From UBA9662 sp002729415 (lineage in GTDB: Bacteria > Poribacteria > WGA-4E > UBA9662): DNA of 15,178 nucleotides. The position numbers and the translations under genes were made by a program. The notes below the pieces were generated by a model that worked only from the letters and a program-made list of their open reading frames with translations, was not told the DNA's origin and made no database searches. Position 1 is the stretch's first letter. Each line of letters begins with the position of its first letter. Shown here piece after piece: positions 1 through 8,300 of this stretch. The stretch lies in contig PBXZ01000087.1 in assembly GCA_002729415.1 (NCBI GenBank), forward strand, positions 1 to 15,178, given 5' to 3'.

Positions 1-1
1 T

Positions 2-886
2 CGACCGGACACGGGAGTCTATAACGGTAAAATGGGAATATGGCTTTTCTTGGCGTCTGAAGTGATGCTGTTCGGAGGTCTTTTCTCTACTTATATTCTG
101 TTACGTACTGGAGCCGTTGGTTGGCTTGAAGGCAGTATTTCGGTTGAAAAAGGTGGGGCGGGTCTCAATGTTCCGCTAGCGACCTTCAACACCTTCGTCT
201 TGATTGCTTCTAGTGTTACTATAATCATGGCTTGGGCATCTCTAGCAATTGGTCGGGCAAGGGAGAAAGAAATAGCCAACTTGGAATTGGGTTCGGAGGA
301 TGTTCAGGAAAGGATTACGGTATCGGCTCTGTCTAATCCTCAAAAAATCCGAGCTGAGAGTTTGAAAAGATTCCAACTTTTTATGGGACTTACCGTTTTA
401 CTCTCGTTGGTTTTTTTAGTCGCAAAAGCTTATGAATATAACTACAAATTTTCTCACGGTATATATCCTAAAACCCATAATTTCTACGCTATATATTTCA
501 CCTTGACTGGATTACATGCGCTTCACATTATCGGTGGTGTTCTGGTCAATGGATACTTCCTATTACCTTGGAAATCCCTGTTAACACGGTTTTGGGCAAT
601 TATATATTACCTGATTATACCTGCTGCATTGATAGTATTATGTGCTTTCTTGTTGTATCACAAATCTGGGATTGTTTTTGCAGTTAGTCCCATTATTTTA
701 TACGTTTTTCTTTTACTTTCGGGATTGGTGAAAACATTTGTATCAGCAGTTCCGGGTTGTCAAATGTGGGAGACTGAGCCGGACAGATTTATAAACCGAA
801 TTGAGTGTGCTGGATTATACTGGCACTTTGTCGATCTAGTCTGGATTTTCCTGTTTCCTGTTCTATACTTGTTACCCGGAAGTTAG
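2..886 (+). CDS. coxC: Cytochrome c oxidase subunit III (5' truncated by window edge)
   Basis: Membrane subunit III of a haem-copper oxidase, which supports the proton-pumping core at the cytoplasmic membrane. The frame is open from base 2, and the ten residues before the first ATG (base 32) read RPDTGVYNGK, which fits the usual sequence before the first helix. The gene therefore starts upstream of the window. Family marks are the LASEVMLFGGLF helix, the glutamate in KAYEY, the GLHALHIIGG helix and the C-terminal YWHFVDLVWIFLFP. The core looks like the short five-helix form. Two additional hydrophobic stretches (about bases 580-740) lie between the GLHALH helix and the NRIECAGLYWHF segment, where most family members have a short loop. 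The TAG stop overlaps the Shine-Dalgarno sequence of the next gene. Function is confident; the insertion is seen directly, and its role is unknown. Confidence 0.93.
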   Translation, partial: RPDTGVYNGKMGIWLFLASEVMLFGGLFSTYILLRTGAVGWLEGSISVEKGGAGLNVPLATFNTFVLIASSVTIIMAWASLAIGRAREKEIANLELGSEDVQERITVSALSNPQKIRAESLKRFQLFMGLTVLLSLVFLVAKAYEYNYKFSHGIYPKTHNFYAIYFTLTGLHALHIIGGVLVNGYFLLPWKSLLTRFWAIIYYLIIPAALIVLCAFLLYHKSGIVFAVSPIILYVFLLLSGLVKTFVSAVPGCQMWETEPDRFINRIECAGLYWHFVDLVWIFLFPVLYLLPGS

Positions 887-900
887 GGAGGGATTGAATA

Positions 901-2109
901 ATGGCAGAGGGTCATATACATGATATTAGCCGAGACGTTAAGAAGTATTTATATGTTTTTCTGGCTTTAGCCATACTGACGGCAGTCACTGTTGGAGTTA
1001 GCCGAGTCGACCTTGGTATAACAGGTGGTATTGTTGTTGCTTTAATCGTTGCTGCAGTTAAGGGATCATTAGTAGCGTTGTATTTCATGCACTTGAACCA
1101 CGAAAAGAAGTCCATTTATCAGCTTCTAGGGCTAACGGTTGTTTGCTTTTTGATTTTAGTGTTTATTGCACTAGGTGCGACAAGAAACAAGCATCCGTAT
1201 TATAATGATGAAGATGAACGCAGATTCCAAGAAAAGTATAATGAATCTCTAACCCACCTTCATGAGCCTCAGGAACATGAAGAGGATCATGGAAACCATG
1301 ATGACGAACATAGTGGTGAATTTACCGCTCCAACAGGTAGTCCAATTGGTGCTTATTGGCGTAATAAAGTGTTTAATCCTCAACAAACAGGCGATGGTTC
1401 AACAACCGCTTCATCCGGTGGCGCCATATACGGCACCTCAGTTATTTCCGGGTTGGTTACTTTTGAAGGCACTGTTCCCAGAATGAAATCACTGATAGAA
1501 GAGATGTCGGTTGATGTTGGTTGTTACGGAAAATATACAACAACCGAACCAACATCTGATACTGTAGTTGTTGGACCAAGCAATACATTGGCCAATATTT
1601 TAGTTCGCATTACAGAGGGGCCACCTATTGGTCGGGCCTACGATGCAACTGATGAGGTTTCGGCTGGTCGTGTTAAACCAGCCATCTTAGATCAATATGG
1701 GTGTATGTATAAACCGCATATTCTAGCAGTCATGACTGGCCAAGAAATAACCATCAAAAACTCTGATGGTATAATGCACAATGTTCATGCCATGCCAGAT
1801 ATAAACTCAGAATTCAATAAAGCCATGCCGAAAATGACCAAGAAAATTGATTATACTTTCCAAGAAGAAGAACAGGATCCTTTTCCAATTAAATGTGATG
1901 TTCATCCTTGGATGGGTGGATACGTTAGTGTTCTGCCCCATCCATTCTTCAGCTTGACTGCTCCGAACGGGAAATTTGAAATCAGGAATTTACCGGCTGG
2001 TACTTATCAGATTGAAGCTTGGCATGAAAAATTGGGGATTCAAACCGCAACGGTTACGGTTAATGAGGGTGAAACTTCAACATCTAACTTTGCCTTCTCT
2101 AGATCTTAA
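901..2109 (+). CDS. Cytochrome c oxidase subunit IV fused to a cupredoxin-like domain
   Basis: A 402-residue two-part protein. Residues 1-100 match the prokaryotic subunit IV (COX4_pro) type: three membrane helices (about 16-36, 40-64, 72-94), with KGSLVALYFMHL in the second. An acidic, histidine-rich linker follows, with His at 119, 121, 126, 130, 133 and 137. From about 170 to 402 there is an exported-type domain with likely copper ligands: HNVH (H293/H296) and C332-x2-H335-x2-M338 in CDVHPWM. It ends in a carboxypeptidase-regulatory-like fold (LPAGTYQIEAWHEKLG). Cupredoxin-like proteins of this type usually stand alone; here there is one unbroken frame. Start: ATG with GGGAGG at 886-891, overlapping the subunit III stop. 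Inference: the soluble domain faces the periplasm and passes copper or electrons near the CuA site. Domain identities are fairly sure; the function of the fusion is not. Confidence 0.88.
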   Translation: MAEGHIHDISRDVKKYLYVFLALAILTAVTVGVSRVDLGITGGIVVALIVAAVKGSLVALYFMHLNHEKKSIYQLLGLTVVCFLILVFIALGATRNKHPYYNDEDERRFQEKYNESLTHLHEPQEHEEDHGNHDDEHSGEFTAPTGSPIGAYWRNKVFNPQQTGDGSTTASSGGAIYGTSVISGLVTFEGTVPRMKSLIEEMSVDVGCYGKYTTTEPTSDTVVVGPSNTLANILVRITEGPPIGRAYDATDEVSAGRVKPAILDQYGCMYKPHILAVMTGQEITIKNSDGIMHNVHAMPDINSEFNKAMPKMTKKIDYTFQEEEQDPFPIKCDVHPWMGGYVSVLPHPFFSLTAPNGKFEIRNLPAGTYQIEAWHEKLGIQTATVTVNEGETSTSNFAFSRS

Positions 2110-2132
2110 ATTGGTGGTAAAAGTCTCTAATC

Positions 2133-2339
2133 ATGTCACTTAAAGCATTTCACATCATTGTGATTCTTATCTCTGCTATTTTCTCATTTGGTTTTGGTGC
2201 TTGGTGTTTGAGGTTCTATTTGGCAAATGCTACCGTGATCTATTTACTTGGCAGCTTGTTTTCCATTGCCGCCGGTGCAGGGTTAATCTACTATATTTTT
2301 CTGTTTCTTCGAAAGACTAAAGACTTGAGGGTTCCGTGA
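2133..2339 (+). CDS. Small two-helix membrane protein of the oxidase cluster
   Basis: A 68-residue protein with two predicted membrane helices (about residues 5-27 and 34-58) separated by a short polar turn, ending in a basic tail (RKTKDLRVP). It lies between oxidase subunits IV and II on the same strand. Its stop codon overlaps the GTG start of the next gene by four bases (GTGA), which implies translational coupling. A GGTGG at 2112-2116 lies rather far from the ATG, so the ribosome-binding site is weak. I do not recognise a named family. The position suggests an accessory or assembly subunit of the oxidase, but nothing in the sequence proves that. Confidence 0.75.
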   Translation: MSLKAFHIIVILISAIFSFGFGAWCLRFYLANATVIYLLGSLFSIAAGAGLIYYIFLFLRKTKDLRVP

Positions 2340-2593
2340 AGCGCATAAACTATTTGCCTTTTATTTGCAGTTTTCTTTTAATGTTATCTGTTCAGCAAAT
2401 ATCTGTCGCCTGTTCCGTCTGCTATGGCGACCCAGAATCTCCAATGATAATTGGTATGAACATGGGTATTTTGACCTTGCTTGTCTTTGTTGTTGGAATC
2501 TGGGCTAGTTTTGCCGTGTTTTTTCTGAACCTTCGAAAAAGAGCAAAAGTCCATGCCAACAGCTTAAACGAGAAAAAGGGAGAAAATTCATAA
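2336..2593 (+). CDS. Small exported or membrane protein with CSVCYGD motif
   Basis: An 85-residue protein starting at GTG (2336), inside the stop of the preceding gene. Residues 1-25 form a signal-peptide-like segment (basic MKR, then a hydrophobic core) ending ISVA just before C26. C26 and C29 form a CxxC in CSVCYGDPESPM. A membrane helix follows (about 42-66), then a basic, polar C-terminus (RKRAKVHANSLNEKKGENS). The cysteine after the signal segment could be a lipidation site, but the preceding ISVA is a poor lipobox. CxxC next to an oxidase suggests metal or redox chemistry, which is inference. The stop codon abuts the start of subunit II directly, and AAGGGAGA at 2576-2583 inside this gene serves as that gene's Shine-Dalgarno. 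No named family recognised. Confidence 0.75.
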   Translation: MKRINYLPFICSFLLMLSVQQISVACSVCYGDPESPMIIGMNMGILTLLVFVVGIWASFAVFFLNLRKRAKVHANSLNEKKGENS

Positions 2594-3775
2594 ATGGAGA
2601 AATCCGCCTCAAAACGATCGTTCCTTCTGGTGATTTTTGGTCTGGTTGCCATTGTGGTTATAGTCAGCGTTGTTCTACCTATGCGGGATCTTTTAGATCT
2701 AGGCAAGAAAATGCCGGGTATGCCGATGAATGCAACGGCTCACGGGGTTTTGCAGAGTGGTATCCACGAAACTGACAACCTAATTTATTTGCTTCATGTC
2801 CTGATGTTTGTTCTGGGGATTGGCTGGGGCATTTTTTTGGTCTATACGCTACTGCGTTTTAGACAATCTAAGAATCCAACTGCAAGTTATGATGGAGTAA
2901 GGGGGCACCTTTCAAGCTACTTGGAAATCGGGGTTGCAGTTATTGAAGGGATTTTGCTGATAGGTGTTTCGTTGCCATTCTGGTCACAACAACTTGTGGA
3001 TGCCAATGTCAAATCCGTTAAAGCCCCTCTTGTGGTTCGTGTTTTGGCAGAACAATTTGCTTGGAATTTTCACTACCCGGGACCAGACGGCAAATTCGGC
3101 CGCGTAATTAACCCCGAAACGGTTAAAGGAAACAAAAGTTTCTATCGAGATAATCCCGTTGGTTTAGATCTAAGCGATCCAAATGCGAGGGATGATATTA
3201 CAACAGTCAATCAGTTACATCTACCGGTTAACAAGCCTGTAATTGCCCAACTGATGAGTAAAGATGTTATACACTCGTTTTTCCTGCCTGTAATGCGTGT
3301 AAAGCAAGATACAATCCCAGGAATACAAGTTCCCGTGTATTTTGAACCAAATAAATCTAGTTATGACCTAGTAAACATAACTGACTTTACGGTTACTCCT
3401 AGAGGGGATCAAAATTCTGTGATTACGATAGGTCCTGAACATATTAAGGATTTCTACGGCAGAGAAGAAAAAGACTTTTATGGTATATTAGGACGCGCCT
3501 CTAAAGTTTTGTTTACTGGTGGCACACTCGGTCCACGTGGACAGGAATTGGTTGTGAAAAATATCAACTTGGAAAATGGTACATTTGAAGTGTCTTCCCC
3601 AAAAGACCTGAGTGGATCGAAAATCGTTAAAATCGTTCGTCCGTGGGAAGTTGCCTGTGCGCAACTATGTGGTATCGGGCATTATCTAATGCGTGCTGAT
3701 ATGGTGGTTCATCCCAAGGAAGAGTTTGAAAAATGGATGGCCAAGAAAGTTGCTGAATCTGCAGAAGACGAATAA
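2594..3775 (+). CDS. coxB: Cytochrome c oxidase subunit II (CuA) with large insertion
   Basis: A 393-residue subunit II, which takes electrons from cytochrome c at the binuclear CuA centre and passes them to subunit I. There is an N-terminal hydrophobic segment (about 9-29), then the two helices typical of subunit II (about 63-89 and 112-134). The periplasmic cupredoxin domain has EQFAWNFHYPG, then DVIHSFFLP with ligand H227, and C355-x3-C359-x3-H363-x2-M366 in CAQLCGIGHYLM. All CuA ligands are present. H227 and C355 are 128 residues apart, while bovine subunit II has about 35. The extra material (about 253-348, between VYFEPNKSS and VRPWEVACAQ) is polar, includes DFYGREEKDFYG, and is unassigned. 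No fused haem c (CxxCH) domain is present. The start abuts the previous stop, with GGGAG 11 bases upstream. Confidence 0.95.
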   Translation: MEKSASKRSFLLVIFGLVAIVVIVSVVLPMRDLLDLGKKMPGMPMNATAHGVLQSGIHETDNLIYLLHVLMFVLGIGWGIFLVYTLLRFRQSKNPTASYDGVRGHLSSYLEIGVAVIEGILLIGVSLPFWSQQLVDANVKSVKAPLVVRVLAEQFAWNFHYPGPDGKFGRVINPETVKGNKSFYRDNPVGLDLSDPNARDDITTVNQLHLPVNKPVIAQLMSKDVIHSFFLPVMRVKQDTIPGIQVPVYFEPNKSSYDLVNITDFTVTPRGDQNSVITIGPEHIKDFYGREEKDFYGILGRASKVLFTGGTLGPRGQELVVKNINLENGTFEVSSPKDLSGSKIVKIVRPWEVACAQLCGIGHYLMRADMVVHPKEEFEKWMAKKVAESAEDE

Positions 3776-3887
3776 GTAACTTATTTTCTCTGAGACTGGT
3801 TTGTCCAACCGTACCTCTCTTCATTTCTTGTGAATGGCTAGTTATAGTTATTTCTGCTTTGTTCATCTTTTTTTTTGAAATAAAAAA

Positions 3888-4316
3888 ATGTCACTACTAA
3901 AAAATCTTCTAATTTGGGTTCATTTACTGGCCATGGCTGGTGTATTTGGTGGGTTTCTTTATGGGCGGCTGGTTTTTGCCTCGGCTGATCAGTCTTATCA
4001 GGGAGTCATCCACGCTTTATTGAAAATAACCCAATTCTTTATCGGACTGATCTTAATTAGTGGCTTTGCTTTATTTTACTTTCAGGTGCAAAATTCGTTT
4101 CAAGCAGGCATCTCGCTGGGTGACATATTTAGAGATGGAACAACTCATGTTATTTTGACCAAATTCGTGCTCCTGATTGCTGTCGGGGCATTTTCTGGAA
4201 TCGGATCAAAGAAGGCTCGAGAAGAAAATTATCCGGCAGCAGAAAAGATGTGGCTTCTGGCCTTAGTTTCAACCTCCATTGCTGTTTTCCTTGGTGTAAT
4301 GCTTAGAAGTATTTGA
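3888..4316 (+). CDS. Four-helix membrane protein, CopD-like
   Basis: A 142-residue protein with four membrane helices (about 5-27, 42-66, 88-108, 119-139). H12 in WVHLLAMAGVFGG of helix 1 and the overall four-helix plan resemble small CopD-like or haem-binding membrane proteins, but the match is general. It lies between coxB and a SCO-type copper chaperone, with 22 bases to the latter's ATG, so a role in copper handling or oxidase assembly is plausible inference. The 112-base gap from coxB ends in an odd tract: nine T (3868-3876), GAAAT, then seven A running into the ATG. No Shine-Dalgarno sequence is visible. That tract could fold as an AT-only hairpin over the start region. Confidence 0.72.
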   Translation: MSLLKNLLIWVHLLAMAGVFGGFLYGRLVFASADQSYQGVIHALLKITQFFIGLILISGFALFYFQVQNSFQAGISLGDIFRDGTTHVILTKFVLLIAVGAFSGIGSKKAREENYPAAEKMWLLALVSTSIAVFLGVMLRSI

Positions 4317-4338
4317 TCCAACATTAGACTTGGAACCT

Positions 4339-4929
4339 ATGTTAAAATCCTCGCTAGTTGTGGCTTTTCTGCTTATAGTCTTTGGATTGTTCACAGTCAG
4401 ATTCATTCTTTTTCGAGATTCTCCCCTTGAATCTTCAGAACTTGCTGTTTATGGCCAAGTCCCTGATTTTTCCCTCATCGATTCCAACGCTAACGAATTC
4501 TCCTCTAATCAACTGAAAGGAAAAATTTGGGTCGCTGACTTTATATTTACCAAATGTGCTGGACCGTGTTTGGCCATGAGCCAGAAGATGGCAGAATTTC
4601 ACAAGAATTTTCAAAAGGATGATCGGGTAAGAATGATTTCGGTTTCTGTTGATCCTAGTCGAGATTCGCCGCAAGTTCTGGATGCATATGCCTCACGTTA
4701 TGGTGCTGACACCAACACCTGGTATTTCCTAACCGGTTCATCAGAGGCTATACATAAACTTGCTTTTAAAGGATTTAAAGTTAGTTCTGTTGAAGATTCT
4801 ATCAACCATAGTACCTACTTTGTTCTTGTTGACCAAAAGATGCAAATCCGCGGGTATTATGATGGCGTCCATCAGGAAAAAATGAGTCAACTGTCAAAAG
4901 ATATTTTATCCTTGCTTGAAGAAATTTAG
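4339..4929 (+). CDS. SCO1/SenC-type copper chaperone
   Basis: A thioredoxin-fold protein of the SCO1/SenC family, which inserts copper into the CuA centre of oxidase subunit II. Numbered from ATG 4339 (196 residues), it has an N-terminal membrane anchor (about 4-25), then VPDFSLIDSNANEFSSNQLKGK, typical of the family's fold start. The copper-binding C73-x3-C77 (TKCAGPCLAMS) and the distant H157 (NHSTYFVLVD) complete the family's three-ligand set. RMISVSVDPSRDSP is also characteristic. An upstream in-frame TTG at 4330 would add three residues; I prefer the ATG, which has TTGGA just upstream. It is the last gene of the oxidase cluster, and its partner coxB is two genes upstream. Identity is confident. 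Confidence 0.93.
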   Translation: MLKSSLVVAFLLIVFGLFTVRFILFRDSPLESSELAVYGQVPDFSLIDSNANEFSSNQLKGKIWVADFIFTKCAGPCLAMSQKMAEFHKNFQKDDRVRMISVSVDPSRDSPQVLDAYASRYGADTNTWYFLTGSSEAIHKLAFKGFKVSSVEDSINHSTYFVLVDQKMQIRGYYDGVHQEKMSQLSKDILSLLEEI

Positions 4930-5082
4930 GTTATGTTATTTTAATGATACTAGTTTTCGATTAAAACAGAACAATTTTTAAAACCTCTTATTGGCCTTAT
5001 CCTAAGTTATTTGAAGTAATTTTTAAATCCCTTCTCATTATTTTATAGCGGCCAAATTCACCAAATTTTTTGTTTATAACCC

Positions 5083-5111
5083 TTGACACTTTTCCCCAAT
5101 AATGTTACATA
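5083..5111 (+). promoter_or_regulatory. Candidate sigma-70-type promoter for nrdJ
   Basis: A perfect TTGACA (5083-5088) is followed, after a 17-base spacer, by TACATA (5106-5111), a weak -10. It lies about 200 bases before the nrdJ start, leaving a long leader that contains the 5128-5147 dyad. The -35 and spacing are good and the -10 is poor, so this is tentative. Confidence 0.3.
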
Positions 5112-5127
5112 CTTTACATAAGAATTT

Positions 5128-5147
5128 CACACTTGTTATTTAGTGTG
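5128..5147. promoter_or_regulatory. 20-bp dyad, candidate operator upstream of nrdJ
   Basis: CACACT (5128-5133), an 8-base spacer and AGTGTG (5142-5147) form a perfect 6+6 inverted repeat about 16 bases after the candidate -10. The ACAC...AGTGT arms resemble the ends of NrdR boxes (consensus ends ACAC and GTGT, 16 bp overall). Measured from ACAC to GTGT this dyad is 18 bp, two longer than the standard box. I infer a repressor site for the reductase gene; NrdR is the obvious candidate but the spacing argues against a canonical box. Confidence 0.35.
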
Positions 5148-5312
5148 CTCAGCTAAAATCAAGAAATTAGGTCTCATAGGAATTTGCTAACATTGAAACT
5201 TGATTTTGGACGACGATTAGAATTCAATATTTAAAAATACTTGACTCTTTTGGAAACTGTGAAATTGTAAATCTGAATATTTTTTCTGCCATACTTTCAA
5301 TAAGGAAACGAA

Positions 5313-8300
5313 ATGTCCAAAACTAATGATCCCCATAGTGACCAGGTTATAGCTGTGCCGTCAGATGAAGTCTCTAACCTTAAATCAGCTGTTCGTAAAG
5401 ATGGCATCCAGCAACAAGGGTTGAAAATCGAAAGACACTTCACTACACCGGAGTTAGACCCGTTTGACGAAATTGTATGGGAGGTGAGAAATGCTGCGAT
5501 CTACGATGAAAAAGGGGCGGTGATATTCGAGAAGAAAGGAGTCGAAGTTCCTGCCAGCTGGTCTCAACTTTCTACAGATATTGTTGCTTCGAAATACTTT
5601 CGCAGAGCTGGTGTTCCTCAAGTGGATCAGGAAACAAGTGTACGTCAACTAACTCAGAGAGTTGCCCGTACAATTCGCCAAGCTGGTGAGGCATCTGGAG
5701 GATACTTTGCTAGTTCCAAAGACGCTGAGTCGTTTGAAGCCGAGCTAATTTATTTGCTTTCTCATCAGTATGCGGCTTTTAACTCACCGGTTTGGTTTAA
5801 CTGTGGTCTTTGGCATGAATATGGTATTGAAGGTGGTGGTGGAAACTATTACTGGGACATGGAAACAAAAAGTGTTCAGATAACGAAAAATGCTTATGAA
5901 CATCCTCAAAACTCAGCTTGTTTTATCCAAGGAGTGGATGATTCTCTTGATACTATGCTTGAACTGCAGAAATCTGAAGTTCGGCTGTTTAAATATGGTA
6001 GCGGGACTGGTTCAAATTTTAGCAGAGTGCGAGCTAAAGGTGAGCCTCTTTCAGGTGGTGGAGCGAGTTCTGGAGTTCTTTCATTCCTAGAAGGTTTTGA
6101 TCGTTGGGCAGGTAGTATTAAGTCTGGAGGGACAACGCGTAGAGCAGCCAAGATGGTTATTCTCGATATGGACCATCCGGAAATTGTAGACTATATTGAT
6201 TGGAAACTGAATGAAGAGAAGAAGGCAAAAATATTGATAGCTGCAGGTTATTCTGCCGATTTCAATGGGGAAGCCTATCACACAATTAGCGGACAAAACA
6301 GCAATAATTCTGTTCGCATACCTGATTCATTTATGAATTCGTATCTTGAAGATGGTAAATGGCAAACAACTTACCGGATGGACGGAAAATCTGCGGATGA
6401 ATATGATGCCAAATGGTTAATGGATAAAATTGCATATGCTGCTTGGGCTTGCGCGGATCCTGGTGTACAGTTTGATGATGTTATCCAGCGATGGCATACC
6501 TGCAAAGGTACGGGTAGAATCAACGCTACAAATCCCTGTTCAGAGTTTGTTTTCTTAGATGATACAGCGTGCAATTTAGCAAGTCTGAATCTGGTGAAAT
6601 TTATGCGTGAGGATGGTGAGTTCGATGTTGAGGCTTATAGACATGCTATCCGAGTATTCATCACTGCAATGGAAATTATTGTCGATCTTTCTTCATATCC
6701 AACTGAAAGGATTGCCAAAAGGTCCCATGATTTCCGTCCACTTGGATTGGGTTATGCTAATCTTGGCGCCTTTTTAATGTTGAATGGGATTCCTTATGAT
6801 AGCAGTGAAGGCAGAGCTTGGGCTGGAGCGCTCTCGGCGATTCTATCNGGTCATGGTTACCAAACTAGCGCGGAGATCGCTGGTAACGTAGGAACATTTG
6901 ANTGTTTTGAAGAAAATAGGGAGTCAATGCTGGAAGTCATGAATTTGCATCGCGATGCAGCTTATAGAATTGACAAGGTCTCTTCTTCCTCCANNGGAGG
7001 ACAATTGGATTTAAANTGTCCGGATTANATNCTCGATGCGGCCCGTGAAGATTGGGATGTTTGTTTGCAAATGGGGGAACAATTTGGTTATCGNAACTCG
7101 CAAATTTCTGTTATTGCTCCAACGGGCACAATAGCTTTATTGATGGATTGCGATACAACNGGCATTGAACCGGATTTCGCCTTGGTGAAATTCAAAAAAT
7201 TAGCTGGTGGTGGTTACTTTAAAATTGTTAACAGGAGTGTTGCTGANGCNTTNGAACATCTTGGGTATGCTGACGAACAGNTCGANGAAATAATTGCTTA
7301 CATTATTGGTACTGGAACACTTAAAGGGGCATCCCACATCAATGAAGAAACACTAAAAAGCAAAGGGTTTACAGAGGAAGATCTGGCCAAGGTAGAAACC
7401 TCGTTGCCTAGTGCTTTTGACTTGAATCTAGCTTTTGTTCCCGGCATCGTTGATGAAGGGTGCTTAAAGCGTTTAGGAATGAATCCTGAGGAGACACAAG
7501 ATCCAGAATTCAACATGCTAAAGTCTATTGGATTTCGTCAGGAAGAGATTGATGCTGCGGACGAAGCCATTTGCGGAAATGGCACGATTGAAGGGGCTCC
7601 GCACCTTAAAGAAAAACATTATTCTATCTTTGATTGCGCCAATAAGTGTGGCAAGATCGGTACACGTTTCATCGAACCAATGGGGCATGTTCGAATGATA
7701 GCCGCTGTTCAACCATTTATCTCAGGTGCAATTTCAAAGACAGTTAATCTGACAAATGAAGCAGCCGTCGATGACATAAAAAATGTATATGTTGAAGCAT
7801 GGAAACTAGGTGTTAAATGTATGTCCATCTATCGTGATGGAAGTAAGAGCAGCCAACCTTTGTCATCTAATAGTCAGGATGACACACTTGAAGAGAAATT
7901 GGAGAGCCATGATTCACTTCAGCCTATTAGGAAAAGACTTCCTGATGAGCGTCAATCGGTAACACATAAATTTAGTGTGGCTGGTCATGATGGCTATATC
8001 ACAGTTGGGTTTTATGATGATGGTAGTCCCGGTGAAGTCTTCCTCAAAATGTCTAAGGAAGGATCTGTTATCTCTGGCCTGATAGATACTATTGCGACAA
8101 TGACTTCCATTTTATTGCAATACGGGGTACCTTTAGAATCACTTGTTGATAAGTTCAGCCATGTTCGGTTTGAGCCTTCCGGATTTACTAGTAATCAGGA
8201 CATTCCAATCGCCAAGTCAATTATTGACTACGTTTTCCGTTGGCTTGGACAAAAATTCCTTTCACAAAATCAGGTTGATACAGAAGTTCAGGAGACATTC

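Larger units (their letters stand above)
4930..5312. other. Non-coding stretch between SCO gene and nrdJ
   Basis: 383 bases, very AT-rich, with no convincing open frame. Just after the SCO gene, TTTTAAT (4939-4945) and ATTAAAA (4960-4966) form a weak AT-only inverted repeat with a short T run (4974-4979). This could be a poor terminator. Further on lie a promoter-like pair (5083-5111) and a dyad (5128-5147), listed separately. A second -35-like TTGACT at 5241-5246 has no good -10. I looked for a cobalamin riboswitch before the B12-dependent reductase and saw no recognisable B12 box. Confidence 0.6.

Noticed and set aside
2422..2706. 94-residue minus-strand open frame
   Set aside because: It overlaps two well-supported plus-strand oxidase-cluster genes and is a basic, low-complexity shadow.
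4930..5312. Possible cobalamin riboswitch before the B12-dependent reductase
   Set aside because: No recognisable B12 box or conserved core was found in this AT-rich stretch.
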